A stretch of DNA of 64,000 nucleotides from Sycon ciliatum (Eukaryota > Porifera > Calcarea > Leucosolenida > Sycettidae). The stretch's first letter is position 1. Every line of letters begins with the position of its first letter. The notes below the pieces were generated by a model. It was not told the DNA's origin, ran no database searches, and saw only the letters and a program-made list of their open reading frames with translations. Where the stretch lies: positions 19,034,170 to 19,098,169 of the forward strand of contig NC_088644.1 in assembly GCF_964019385.1 (NCBI RefSeq). Reading direction: 5' to 3'. The position numbers and the translations under genes were made by a program. Below are positions 44,120 to 57,357 of this stretch, one piece after another.

Positions 44120-47100
44120 AATAAATAGAAGACATAGAGGATTATGATAATGATGGTGCTAGAACCTTAACAACTTCATTTTCACGATGCCTAAGCCTGG
44201 TAAGCCACCATATCATGGGTGTGGGATAGAAATAATTGTCCTCTCCATTCATTGTACTTTGGTAAAGACGGTAGCAGCTTATGGTGGATTGCCTCCTCCA
44301 ATGGCTTGAAAGCTGCTACAGCATCCCCAACCGTCTGGCAAAGAAATGCCCCTATGATTTACTTTGTACAAGTACTTTATTCACTAAAGCATGGTAGGCT
44401 GCCTTCGGCTCTGTCGGACTCGGCAAACTCACTGCCTGCTCAGTTGCCTAAGGAATCCGCTAACTCTGTCAGTCAGGTACTCCTCGACGAATTGAGTTGT
44501 GCGGAGGGCTGTGTCAAGAATGCGGCAACCATCCATCCTCATCTGAACACTATGCACTCGTGTCTGCGGATAGTGACTACAACAGCTTCATCATAACTAT
44601 CTGGTTTCCGGCGACAGTACTGATCGCATTGGATCCGTAACGAGCTGGTTTTTCATGTGAGCCGTTGGATTTGACTCCTTGACCATGACTCGACTCAGAC
44701 AGCTCCCTGGGACCAGAACTAGGAACCTGTTAGTGTATATCCGCATTTATCTTTGTGCTTACGTAGTGGTGAAAACAGCTAACTAACCTTTACTTGCCAA
44801 AGCCCGATCTTCGCCGTAGATCTACTCCGCACCCATATGTTCTAATATTTGATCAGTACTCTGATATCAAAGGGTCCAAAGGTCAGGTATGGCGCGCCAA
44901 AACACTCCACAAACCAAACAGTTGCATCTGCACATAATTCACGTCGCATCGCTCAGCCAATCAGCGATAAGCATGTGATTAAAAAAAGGCTAATGCGCAT
45001 GCTCCTGCTAACGATCCTTCAAAGCGGTCGTCTTCCTCGTGGTCGTTGCTGTTGTTCTTATTCCTTGAAGAAGGAAGCCATTTGCGGCTCCTTTCTCGTT
45101 TGGCCTTCGCTTTCTCATGGTCAACTGGCGGCGATATAACAATTTTGCAGCATGGTTTGGCAGACCACTTGGCCTACTGTAATGGGCTTTTTCTTTTATG
45201 ACCGGCACTTGCAAGCAAAGAGACAAATTATTTCGGGAAAGAAATGGTGAGTGTTTGCTTTTCCCCCCGAAATGTGCTCAGTAGAAATGGAATGTAAATG
45301 GCAAATAGCGTGGTTTGTGTAATATTATTTGTGTCTTCCAATTGTTTCCTTTCCAAGATTGTGGTTTGGTTTGATATGCACTTTACGCGTGGTTGAAATT
45401 TGTTGGTTAGCGCACTTGTGTCCGACATTGCAACAGATTTATTTTTTATCATTCTCATGCTTCCCACCATTTTGAGGGTTTACGGCTGATTTTGGTCTTG
45501 CTTTTCTCTGTACGGCATGTGCTCTGCACTGTTTGCCTGTTTCAGATAGAGACTCCACATAGTACTGCTAGTCGCTAGCCGTTTCTCCCCTGGGTCATTC
45601 TCCGACAACGAAACGACCATGGTCCTGATACGCAGCAGAGAAGATGGCTGGAAGCTACCAGACCTACCTTCGCTCCAAAAGATTTGAAGCCTGGATTCCA
45701 GCAAGAACCGATTGGCCTTGACAACATTCGGCCCATCCACTGGTGTTGCCTTGGCTTTCATTCCATGATTCGGCGGATCGTTCGCCACACGGCTCCCGCT
45801 CAGGCTTGGCTCAAGCAAGAAGTAGGGAGTTCATCGGCCTTTCACGTTTGGACCGCGCAACCCACGAGGCGAAGCATGGTGGTCGTCTTCGTGCTTTGCC
45901 GTTTCGGTAGGTCTGGATTTTCCCGAGGTTCTTTTGTGAAGCGCTTGTGATGTGAAAGATCTTTTCATGTTTGGTGTTTTCTACTGGTCACCTTGTATCG
46001 ATATGTTTGAGGTCATTCCGAGCTATCGGAAGTGATACTCACCTTGCGATGTATTCTGCTTACCAATATGCTTCTCTTTATCGCTCGTCCAGGGCCAACT
46101 CGGAAACAGGCTACCTTTGGACAGGCAGCATCCTCTCGAGTGAAATTGCGGTAGTCCTGTTTCGTCACGCACCAGGGTCCGTAGCTGCTGGCCACCATTC
46201 TTCTGTGGTTGTGGCACTTGTTCGGATCCACGCTACCTTCACCAATCAACCATAACGAGTTACGTTGCTGGAAAGCGGGTTCTCCTACCATCAGTTACAT
46301 CTGGACCGAACCACTTCGAGGTTAGTTTCGGTCGTACGGACTGTAGCCTGTAGAGCAATACACGCGGCACTCAATATAAGCGGAAAGGCCTTCTATCAAT
46401 TTGTGATGTTGCCGATCTCTAATCGATCATGACTCTTTGTGTATTCTTTCGTGTTCCACATTTGCTTGGTGCTCGCTGTACTATTGCCTTTGCATACTGC
46501 TCACCCTCACTCACAGACCAGTTGATGTGGTCACTGTGCATGTGGTGGTCAACACTTTGTAGTGTTGTCGCTGAACAGAACGATTCTCACGCAGATTCAA
46601 AACGGTTTTACGATGATGGCAAGGCACACAACGAAAGGGAAAGAGAGGATTTGTTCAAACACTCGTTCGATAGCTAATGCGGAGTATGCTTGTAGCGGTA
46701 GCTATACCGGTTAAAACTGCTGTCTCCGAAACGCTTGTTTACAGATTGGAAACATTTTGAATTATGACTGCAGTGGTCGTGCTAGAGTTGTGGTCACGAG
46801 TGTGTTCACCCTCTCTATGATTTTATGCTTTTGTTACGTTTTTATGATTTGCTTTTCTTCCGTTCTTTCTGCGTGCGTGTGAACACATTTCTACCCTGCC
46901 ACTGCTGGTCCTGTTGATCGATCGACCACGTTGCTGCTTCGCGAGGCTAGTAAATGCTGTACGTGTGCAGCTGCGTCACCATTTAGGTGAAGATACCCTG
47001 TGACCAGTGTGGGCACTAACGACTACATCATTCGGTGTTCTGGTGCTATGTCCGAACACTGGAGTTTCTAAAGTTGCTTTTCCCAGTTCGAAGATGTCCT

Positions 47101-50100
47101 CTCTTCCCCGCCCTTGCGATGCATGTTGAAATGGGTCTGCAAGACGTATGCAGGCCAAAAGAATTGGTCACATCGCACAATGTCGTTATGAGGTTATGTT
47201 GCATGGTGTCGCGTCACGTGATCACATTAATTTGTGATACAGTGCATGTTGATGGCATTGAGTCATGGCATCGCCGTGTGGAAGGTCGGGTAAATGCGAA
47301 CACATACACGCACCGAATGGATACATTCCAAACCCGAGATACCGCAGGCTTGTATTGTAAGATTCTGAGCAGTTAGTGACCCGGTGCCAATTGATACGGA
47401 AAATCAACAGGTCATTTTCTTGCCACAAGGATGCAGTGTGACTAGACTGTTGAAGCAAAAATCATATCAAAGTCATCACTCTGACAGAAACGCTGTTACT
47501 TGTTGTTATGACGGATAAACTCACGAGCAGCTCTGGTCTCCCGGGTACAATCGAGGCACATTTTAAATTCATGGCATGTTTCGATGGGCATATTCCCATG
47601 GCATACAGGTGGGTTTGCCCTTTGAGTGAAGAGCCTTGTAGTGGGCTACGGTGCCTGTAGGGGTCAAGATGTGAGTCATGTGACCATGATGTGAGTCATG
47701 TGACCTGCATGGTCAAATCAGGACAGTCACACCATAACCACTACCAGGCTCTTCGGCATATCACTGATCACAGTGGATAATCTGCGCTTTCTCTTCTGGT
47801 GCGTGTGTGTGTGTGTCAATGTGTCGGAATGCGAGTCTTTGAGCATGCCAGTGTGTGTTAGCTGGGCGTGGTGTATGCCTTTTTGTTATCCAAGCCACCA
47901 TTCAGGCCTTACTGACGCATGCTTGCAATCTCAGCACAATGCCAGATGGACAACAGTGAACGCAAAGACATGGAAGAGATATGCCGACTTTAAAACTACA
48001 TCCGGTAACCCAGTATGCTCTTGCATTGTTCCCTAGTTCCCTCCTCTTTTGGGTGCTAGGGTGGCAAAATGTTTGTAGCGTTGACCTATCAAACATGAGT
48101 TTGTGGGTAACGGTTTGGTTCCCAAGGGTTATTTTCACCATCCTAAGGAAGACCCATCTAGGATTGTGTACCTGCCTTCGGTTGTTGAGAAAGGAGCGGG
48201 AAGGGGATCTCCACCTTTGCAACAGTGCTGCGCGATGAAATCCAATCGCGTGAATCCAGTGTGTGCCCTACATGACTTCACATTTCAGTGTTCGTTAGGT
48301 CTAGGCAGGGTTCTAGCCAGGTCAAATAAGTTAGGGGGAGGCATGGGAAACAGTTACCCCGTAACTAGTGCTGAAACGATTATATCGATTACTAGTACTC
48401 GTTACTTACTCGATGAGAAATAGATCGAGCAGTTATTTCGATTTTATCGGCTAAACGAGTAGAATGGCACTTGCATTCGGTATGGGATCTCCCCCCCCCC
48501 CTTTTGGGGGTCGCACAAAGCGTGTATGCACCGAAAGTGTTGCGAGTACGACATGAATATGTACATGACTGAGTCTGTACATTTGCAACATCAATGTATG
48601 TGTAAAAGTACAAGCGCGATCGAAGAATCATTGACGCGATCACCGTCGCCGTCTTTTGAACTGACTACTTTTCTTACATACAGCATGCAGGCTCGGACTG
48701 GCAGGCTCAGTATGTGTCTACACTAGCTGCAGGGGCTGGAGTTCCCTCCACGTGCGAGTAGTCTTGAGCTAAAGACAGTAAAGTGGTCTTCAGTTTCGTG
48801 TTTTCCGTTCTGTGGACGGTTCCTGAACCAGTTTGCTCGACGAGGAGCTAGGCCTGTATGTGCATTATAATTATCATGTTTCAAGAGCGAGGAATCCGCC
48901 GCCCATCCGTCAATGCACTGTGAAGTAAATGTGCAAGTAATGTAGTCACCTCAGATTGTACTACTGTGTTTCACACCTCCCGTGTTCTTTCACATCTTTT
49001 ATTGGGCCTGCATCCTTGTTTCTAGTGCATTGGTCCATTCTCTTCTGCTTATCCTTCCCGTAACATGAGAGAGTCTGCGTCTTTGTTTGCCTTCACCTTC
49101 ACTTTCCAGTGGACTATCATGTTGGTCTCTGCTCCCCACCCCACCTCCCCAGATGTGACATATTTCACATCATCATTTGGCACACCTCACTGTAAGTATA
49201 CTGCTTCCTTGTGGCACTCACAGCATCATTATCAATACCTGACGATGACAGAGTGCCAAAATACTGTAAGTTGGTGGAACTAGTTCTGATTTGGAGTGCT
49301 ATAAAGGGAATGAATGTGTTCATCCAAGTATTGTCTAAGGTAAGTATCCACTTCAAATAGTTGAAGGTGATTTGGGCAACTGTTCCTTAGAGGCAGGCCC
49401 AGAGTCAGCTCATGAGGTTTGGCATGGCCACAGGACCGATCATTTTCCCACTCCCACTTATATTATTATGAGATGATGGATCTTTAGCTCGATGAATCAT
49501 ACCTGGTTGTTTCAGCAACACATTCTGATAGCAACAGATATACGGCAAGCACCATGGTCCTCACTGGACAAAATGAGCACTTTAGGGGGGGGGGGGGGGG
49601 GGGAAGCTCTAGCGCAGAGTGACTGGGGATAATCTGTTAGTACTTCCACAATTGCACACCAATCATTCTACTGTGACGAACTGTGGAGTTGGTAAAAGCT
49701 GATACTGCAATGGCCATACCAGTGGCACTTGCCCTGATCAGTTAGAATGAATAGAGCTCTATGGGGAGCTGGGCTACTCCGCATGTTCCCAACCAGTAGA
49801 GTGAGAGTGTCAAGACGCCATCATAAACTAGATTGAGGATGAACACGTAGAAAACCCTGGATCTCCAGTCAGGCATGCCAAACTAGGGATACAGTGATGA
49901 GTCAGGCCGCTCAATCTCTGCAAACATTTCCCTTGCTGCTACGCTCCATTTTGTTTGACAGCACTGCGTGTGTTTGTGCTCTCTGGTGCATGCAGATGCA
50001 TGCTTTCATGACTGCGTGTGTGTGTGTGTATGTGTGTGTGTGAAGTACATGTATGAATGCAGTGGGCGTGTGTTCTCCGCAGGACTGTCTCGTTCTGCAT

Positions 50101-50648
50101 CTACAATAAGCTTCACTGTCGTCAGCGTCAGCGTCTTCATCATTATTATTTACTTTTTTCACCCATGACCGACCATGTTTTGGGTCTGGGGAAATCTGTG
50201 AAAGGGTTGTCCAAAAATGACAGGTGTTCTGTTCAGCCCATGGGGGAAATAACGGGAGGGGGTGCTGCTGGTGATGACAAGCTTGGTAGGTTCCTTGACT
50301 GGCTACAGGATATCATGCCAAAATGGCACGATATCCTGACAATGTTGTGCATGTGATACATTTGCCGGCGCCCATTGTATGGCGGCCATTGCTTGAAATG
50401 CCTTCCATTTAGCAGCTCGCGCTTCGCCATGGCAATGAACAGGTAATCTTGATGGTGCGGTGTGATGTAAACTACTGGTGACGTCATGGACAGCGATTCT
50501 CTGGGGGTTCCGGCAGTAAACGCCAATAAGCCATCATCATGCTGAGTATGAGTAGCATTTTCTCAGAGTCACCTGATGAAGTGAGTATATGCATGAGTAT
50601 GTGCAACGATCAAACTTGCAAATGACCATCTAGCGACAAACCTTTCAA

Positions 50649-50819
50649 CCATTCCAGTGATGAGGCCGCGTAGCCTGCTAGAAATGTATATTCGAGTACG
50701 CCGATGTGATACAGTGAAGCGATTTGTACAATAGCCTGCATCACGTCTATACTTCCACTTGCCTGGTTGAATACACGGTGTTCTTGTGCTGCATGGCCTA
50801 TGTGAATGATATAGTCACC
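50649..50819 (-). pseudogene. copy B counterpart of the 22051-22250 exon, acceptor lost and C-terminus deleted
   Basis: The peptide VGDYIIHIGHAAQEHRVF is conserved. The base pair before it makes the acceptor CG instead of AG, and the region coding the last 20 or so residues is deleted, so the frame runs into unrelated sequence. Confidence 0.35.
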
Positions 50820-51477
50820 AACGGATGAGATAGGCATAGATAGGCCTCATTCTAACATGGTAGGGTATTCCTGTTCACCTTAGTTATCTCTTGCCTGTTC
50901 GATTTAGCATTTTCCACCAGCTGAATATATTATTTGTTTTGCCCTGTTCCGTCTGCTTTTCCAGGGACAACGGCGGAGGAGGGGATCGGCTACCATAAAC
51001 CCTAAGTATCCCTGTGCTGTTTGCTGCATGCATGCATCACTTCCTCTCCCCATTTCAACAGGCGGTTAGTTGTCATCACTTCTTTCACTCTCCTCCGCAC
51101 CTTGACAGTTTCCACATACAGCTTGAAGTTTTGGTTTCAGTCTTCCACTCTTCACTGTCCCAGTATGCCATACATGACATTTTACCATGCCTGCTCCCGT
51201 GCTGAATAAATTTGCACCATGCTTTCAACCTGCACACCCCTGAATAAGATGTTTTCAATAGATTTCAAATTTTGCCAGGAAATGGAAATCCAGAGGGAAG
51301 CAATTCCGAGCACTTTGAGGAATTGGATTAAAGACCTATCTCCGCAACTAAAATGGGAAGGGGAAGTGATTCAATACCTAGGCAATTTGTGCATGCTATC
51401 ACACCATTCATGCACATTCATCAAATTTATGTATAGCTCTGCTGTCTAACAATTCTCTTTGTTGTGCTTCCCTCTAG

Positions 51478-52430
51478 TCCAGGGCCATCAAGATGCTCAT
51501 TGCAAGTGGTCAAGGCGGCGGGCAGCGCTATCAAGTCTGTGGACATCGTCCGGAAGCGGTCTAAGTATCCCTGTGCTGTGCATGGTTTATCTAGTCATTG
51601 CGCAATCCTGCAGAGAATTGTTTGCCCCGTACGTATCCAGGACCCGCTTGCATGTCCAGGGCTGACTTTCTGTGCAGTGCATGCCTTCTCCACCCCGGGG
51701 TAGCATATCATGGCGAACCTGCATGCCTAACATTGTCTCTGCAGATTTCTTATGCATTTGGTTGTGCATGCTTGATGTGATCCCTGGTGCATGTACTGGG
51801 TGGGCAGGTAGCTAGGGGACATGTAGTCGTAGTACAGGCTCATCCCGTGTTGTTTTATGCTGTGTGATTCTCCTCCTCAGCCCAGGTCAAGCGCCGGGAG
51901 GACGTGGTGATGGGCATCGGCACCGTGCAAGGTAATTACTATAATTGTCTTGTGCAATGAGTCGTGTACTGCACCAGTCTTTAGGTCAGGTTCCCTTCCA
52001 GTGAGATTTCGCTTCAGCGTTTAGTGTGCAACTGCGTCCTATGTGCATTGTCTCGTGAAAAGGTGGTGGTTTTCATAGCCATTCGGGTTTGTTGCAATAG
52101 CTGGCCATAATAACAGAGCAGGGGCTCGGTCAGACCAAGTGTTGGGCACGGAATTTCGACTCCTACTATAGCATGAAGTTCACAAACGTGTTGAATTGGC
52201 TATTAGGGTACAGTGCCGTAGGTGTGTACCGGTTGGTGAGACGGCTGTTTAGCCTCGAGGGCGATATACTTCTTGTTGCTGGTTCTGGTTGTGTTTGTCT
52301 CCGTTCCTCTATGCCTTCTGCACCCAGGCCACGTTATGAAGCAAAGTCAAGGAACCGCCAAGCTTGTCATCACCAGCAGCCGGCCCCATCCTCGGGATTT
52401 ATTATTTCCTCATGGGTCATGTGGGCTTGA
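51478..52430 (+). CDS. exon cluster of an unrecognised plus-strand gene, copy B (frame kept)
   Basis: Segments are 51478-51558 (acceptor TTCCCTCTAG), 51881-51931 (acceptor CTCCTCCTCAG, donor GTAATT) and from 52327 (acceptor CTTCTGCACCCAG). The 51-bp exon reads QVKRREDVVMGIGTVQ. It joins in phase to the next exon (GHVMKQSQGTAKLVITSS), whose frame stays open to 52836. The function is not recognised. The first exon's link to the second is uncertain, because its donor would be the weak GTCTAAG. No start or stop is assigned. Confidence 0.4.
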
Positions 52431-53094
52431 ACAGAACACCTGTCACCCTGGGAGGGGAGGGGTTGTATTGTGCCACGTTTTGTCTGTTCATTCTATGCCG
52501 TTACTGTGCATTATGCTCTATGCTTTGCATATTGTCTGTTGTGCACTATGCCATGTAGCATGGTACTTGGATGGCTGCTGTCTGGTGTGCTTCGGAATGT
52601 GTGACATCAGGATTGCCACTTGCAAACCCACAGCTCAATTCCACCAGGATTCAGCAGGAATTGTGCTCGGCGCTGAGCTGTGGTTTTCGCTGGTCATCCT
52701 GAAGGGTTTCATTCCACCTGGGTTTCTGATCTCAATGATCATCAGAATATTCATGGCCCACATCATCATTCATGCCATTTATTCATTGCAATCTCATACA
52801 GCTCAGGAGGAGGGGGGGGGGGGGCATGTATCATAATGTACCAGTACAGTAGGCAGTACGGTGGTGGAGACAGGCATGCATAAACTAGGATTAGATGAAT
52901 TACGATGAATAATGCATGAAGGGGAGGGATCCCAGGAGCTGCAGTGTACAGCACACAGCCTTTTTACGTGCACATACATGTACATGATTGTATTAGTTCA
53001 TATGGGTACCGGGTGGCCAAATGGTCTCAGATGATATCGGTTCCGATGGTATATCTCTCGCCTCCGTACGATATTGCAGACTACATGTATATTA

Positions 53095-53725
53095 GAGAGG
53101 TTCTGCATAACGAATTTCGTTGCATTTTTTCGTCACCATGAGCGCGCAGCGAAAAAGTGGACGAGTATTCGCCGAAGTGGGCGCGAAACTCGAATGTTCA
53201 GCGAACAAATTTTTCGTAGCCCTTTTGCTTCACTCCGGATACCCTTTCTACGTACAGTCTTGCTTTGATCTGAGTCGATTTTAGTTTCTATCTCCGTGGT
53301 ACGTCGTTCAGTGTGGTAGCTTCAGCTTACGATGGAAGCTCTTGGACGGCGTATGGTAATGGAAGATGATGGTGTGGATCCGCTGCAGACTCCCGTCGTG
53401 CAAGCGCCAATTCATCCTGCTCGAGGTCTCCGTCATCGTATTCCAGTAGTAGGAAACAACACAACAACTCCTCGTTATCATCTCCTACATGTATATCCAC
53501 CGACATCTCCTACATCTACGCCACGGACATCACTTCACGACTCAAAAAAGTGCTTTCGCTCCGGAAACACAAGTCAGAAAAACCCCAGTAGAAAGGCAGC
53601 ATTGAAAAAGCAGCGCAGCAGAGTTTCGTCCTGCAGAACCTACCAGCGTTTGAATTTTCGCGTCTCAAATTTCGTCACCTTTTTCGTCATCAGTAGAGAC
53701 GAAATTCGTTATGCAGAATTACTTG
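53095..53725. mobile_element. MITE-like element with AACGAATTTCGT tips and an internal ORF
   Basis: The left tip GAGAGGTTCTGCATAACGAA follows TA at 53093. The right tip GAAATTCGTTATGCAGAA is its partial complement. The outermost right bases are diverged. A 137-codon plus-strand frame (53332-53745) lies inside; it is Pro/Thr/Ser/Arg-rich and unrecognised. The GAGAGGTTCTGC tip is shared with 54981-55258. Confidence 0.65.
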
Positions 53726-53845
53726 CCATATCGCCGATTTTCTAATCGCGTTTCCATGGCGACTACAGGTGATGACGCCAATTCTGCTTCATTATAAGGC
53801 TCCGTCGCGTGAGAGAAAAGGTCGATCAGTGTCATTTTCAGTTTA

Positions 53846-54331
53846 ATTTAGAAAAGCGATCCTGTCAGCTTTTCTATTATTGTGTTCACATGGCAAGAAA
53901 AACGACACCGCTATGCTACGTAAGTTTCTACGTAAGGTGCTCGGTATTTCACTTAGGCTACGTAATTCTCTACGTAAGGTGCTCGGTATTCGATCTACCA
54001 ACGGGTGGTAGCCGCGTGCTGTGCACGTGCACGGCAGACATTGTGTTGCAGTGCAGTCCGTGTTTGGATGTGCATGCGCGAGGAACTTTCTCCTTTGGAA
54101 CTGCTTCTTGTATGAGCTGTTTCGGATATTTCGTCTCCTGGCCTGGCTTATTTCGTTTCGGCGCTGCTGAGACCTCCTTTCGCGGAATATTACTCAATGA
54201 CAGGTGAGTTGACCAGTTCCCTTTGATTCATTTGCTTGTGCTGACTCTTTCATTTACGAAAAGTGTGCTGATTTTGGGCGGAATGCAATAAATAATGGAA
54301 AAGCTGACAGGATCTCTTTTCTAAATTTAGC
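53846..54331. mobile_element. inverted-repeat element (0.49 kb)
   Basis: Ends of about 30 bp are inverted copies: AGAAAAGCGATCCTGTCAGC on the left and GCTGACAGGATCTCTTTTCT on the right. The inside has a short direct repeat of CTACGTAAGGTGCTCGGTAT (near 53931 and 53972). No transposase. Confidence 0.65.
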
Positions 54332-54463
54332 TTTTCCGCTGACGAGGCCTCCTTTTACGGAATACTCGATGACAGGTGATCTCTGAGTTGACCGGTTTCC
54401 TTCGATTCATTTGCTTATGCTCACCCTTTCATTTACGGAAACGTGTGCTGATTTTATTCGGAT
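54168..54463 (+). repeat. diverged direct repeat of about 115 bp, two copies
   Basis: Both copies contain GAATATTACTCAATGACAGG-like sequence, GATTCATTTGCTT, CTTTCATTTACG and GTGTGCTGATTTT in the same order (54168-54282 and 54343-54463). Confidence 0.7.
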
Positions 54464-54980
54464 TTAGATCCATTTTTATCTCTTTGCCCTTGTCTACAGT
54501 GTGCGAAGAACGCGAGTTCACTGTGTTGTCGAAATACTCATATTCATTGTACATTGGTACATCACAAGTAAGGCACTGGTCAGTGGCATACTATCGTTGG
54601 CAGTTCCCAATCTGGAGGGAAAGGTTCAAGGACCCATTGACCGACTTTGCAAAATAAATTCGCATATCAGGGAAAATCTCCATTGTGGAGAGGTTCAGTA
54701 AACTTGTTTGCTTCATACGAAACAAGCCAATGGGTGCAGTCTCGTCTCGTGAAGATCTCGTACTTGTATGATTGGATTTGTTTCCTCGAGTCTGGCTGTT
54801 TGATTTATTATTTGTGAGTACCACCGAGATTGCACTGCCCCAAATAAAGTTTCGTGCCGCCAGAGCAAGAATTACGATCTGCAATCTGTTTGTAGTACCT
54901 GCAAGAATGTGCTGTACATGTATCGTACTTTCTCTGTTGCTGTTTCAGTTGCCGTCATGTTGCTAAAGAAACGTTCAGTA

Positions 54981-55258
54981 GAGAGGTTCTGCAAAACGAA
55001 AATTCGAACGAAGTTTTGCGACAGTCCTTGCGAAAGTGTGTACGAATTTTTGCACGAACTTTGCGTTCTGCACATTTTCGTAGTTTGCGCGGGCCAAGCG
55101 CACGTACGCCTTTACCCTATCTCACGAAAGTGTGTACGACAGTTCATTTCGCGTTCCCTGCAAGTTTCGCGTCCAAAGTTGCGAAAGTTCGTGCGAAGTT
55201 TCGCACTTCATGACGTAGAACGAAAGTTTGTACGCATTTTCGTTTTGCAGAACCTCTC
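54981..55258. mobile_element. TA-flanked MITE (278 bp)
   Basis: The tips are GAGAGGTTCTGCAAAACGAA and its complement TTCGTTTTGCAGAACCTCTC, with TA on each side (54979-54980 and 55259-55260). The interior repeats GTGCGAAGTT/TTGCGAAAGT words. Confidence 0.85.
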
Positions 55259-55379
55259 TAGTGACTCATTTCTTTCATACGAGACGAGTCAATGAGTTGG
55301 TGTGGCTTAGAATCTTTCGCTGTAGAAGAAATCTATTTGTATGTCTATTGGAGAAATAATTGTATTCACTGGTTATAAA

Positions 55380-55450
55380 ATAGGTTAAAGACAAACTCCC
55401 AGAATAAATACCATCGGTCCTTTGGTGTTCGTCCTAAAGAGGTTAGACTG
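55380..55450. mobile_element. fragment related to the 43155-43339 MITE
   Basis: The words ATCGGTCC and TGTTCGTCCTAAAGAGGTT occur in the same order as in the right part of the copy B MITE. The left tip is missing. Confidence 0.6.
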
Positions 55451-55689
55451 GATATCATTCATACTCACCAAAAGATGTGTAAGATTTTATTATTATGGAG
55501 TGCCTTATTTATCTCTCAGTACCTCCAACCATAGCCTTGCCCCTTTTATCCTCAGGATCAGTGTAGTTGTTGGAACGAGGTGTCGGACTCAGCAATGTAT
55601 TTGTTTACATTTTAATACATGTTTATTGTTCCTCCTTTGCTGTGTTGTTTTAGACAATCGTGGGCTAACAGTTTGAAGTCATTGAACTA

Positions 55690-55945
55690 CTTCAAAAAGT
55701 TGTATCGACATCAACAGGATTACGATTTCAGTTCAATATGATGCAGGATGACCTTATCTCGTTCTATTTCTTTCCTGGCGGCAGACAGATGGAATGCTCT
55801 TCCCACTGACTGCCGTCAGGCCCCGTCTCTTACTCTGTATGTAAACATGGTAAAAATTCACCTAGGGTTCCCAGTAAAAAGGCAACGCCTGTTGGGACTC
55901 CCCTAGTAAAATAATAAAATCTACTACTACTACCTTATCACGATA
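55690..55945 (+). pseudogene. 3' end of a non-LTR retrotransposon
   Basis: A plus-strand frame reads FLAADRWNALPTDCRQAPSL, the typical C-terminal signature of LINE ORF2 proteins. It is followed by stops and an A/T-rich tail (AAATAATAAAA, then CTACTACTAC). It is 5' truncated and therefore dead. Confidence 0.6.
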
Positions 55946-56323
55946 ACCCATGATTATAAACCATTATAAACACAGAATCAACAAAAACATCTGTGACACG
56001 CACCTGGTTACATTTCTCAAATAAATCTGATCGAGGGTGAGGAAATCTGAAATATCTGAAAGGCAAGACAATTTTATGAAATTCTGCTACAGCAACATGC
56101 ACAGAATGACCTCCGTATAAAAAAAAGTATCACCACGGTCCACCACTACTCACATGTTTCCCCGCAGAAGAACATGCTAGTGCCATTTTCTGCAAGAAAA
56201 GGCTTGCACATCAATGCGTATAATACGGTATTGATATGATGTGAAGGCCATCATTTACATATTGATATAAGACATTCAACATATAAGACATTCCATTGAT
56301 TGGTGACAGAAAAAACAAAAGAA
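55946..56323. other. no gene recognised
   Basis: A/T-rich sequence with short frames only. I see no element ends. Confidence 0.45.
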
Positions 56324-56742
56324 ATTATAGCAATAAAAACTGCTTTATGGCAGTTTTCTAAAAAAGGTTATTGTGTTCTAGTCCATGGACCCCGTCTAAA
56401 AAGTAAGAAATTAACGAAATGTGATAGCCGAAAATTTAAATTTCACACAAAACATCACAATAATCACACACAGAATGAAAAGCTACATGTAGAAGACCTT
56501 TTCCCCTCGTGATCCTCTTTCCTATGCATGCATGACATGCATGTTGCCAATTGTTGGTGCAGTACAAGTTTAGTGTTGAAAGTAGCATTTCAAGTGTTGT
56601 GATTATTGTGAGGTTTTGTGTGAAATTTTAATTTTCGGCTATCACATTTCGTTAATTTCTTACTTTTTAGACGGGGTCCATGGACTAGAACACAATAACC
56701 TTTTTTAGAAAACTGCCATAAAGCAGTTTTTATTGCTATAAT
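56324..56742. repeat. large palindrome, 143-bp arms
   Basis: Arms 56324-56466 and 56599-56742 are almost perfect inverted copies around a spacer of about 130 bp. They start at ATTATAGCAATAAAAACTGC and close at GTGATTATTGTGA. The 70-codon frame inside is incidental. It abuts the long-TIR element that begins at 56787. Confidence 0.92.
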
Positions 56743-57357
56743 ATCGTATTGTATTCACGAAGTGAAAGAAGTGCTGTATTCGACGCTGTTAGCGCCGTGA
56801 ACTGTTTGTTAGTAGTCCTCTCCGTTGTATACTGGGACGTGACACCGACAAGGGAAAGCTGGAGTGCGGAGACGTTAGCTGGCAAGCGAAAATCGTGACG
56901 AACCAAGTGCTGAAATCTTGGTTGGGACAAATCAAACGTTCAGCATTTACCTCAACCAAGGACCATGCCGTTTGCTCTTTCCACTTCCTGAAGATGGATG
57001 CGCTGCCTGCTGGAGACTCTCCTATCTCTCGTAACATCTTCTGAAGCCACGTGAGACGACGGTAGCGGAGATTAGCGAACGAAATAATGTCGTATGTTTT
57101 GAAATTTTTCCTTTTTCCTGAACATTTCTGAGGAGAGATGGCATGTATGAACGACGTCACGTAGGCCATGTGAACTCAATCAGCAAGCTAATCCATGAAC
57201 AAATGCTTTCCTTGCAGACGTGCATGTGTCTATCCAATCTAAACAAAGAGATCATTCCATGCCCTCACTGAATGGCCCATTTATATATTTGTCCATACAC
57301 TTCATCTACATGTTGACTCTATGGAGAAGGGTAGTGTTCATTTCATATGAGGAAAGT

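Larger units (their letters stand above)
42940..53025 (+). repeat. segmental duplication, copy B (10.1 kb)
   Basis: Direct repeat of 14535-24657. Features only here: a TA-flanked MITE (43155-43339), a 19-base poly-G (49585-49603) and about 110 bp near 49641-49752. It lacks the 12-bp expansion, the 22.0-kb C-terminal exon sequence and about 150 bp near 52955. The flanking DNA differs from that of copy A on both sides. Confidence 0.95.
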
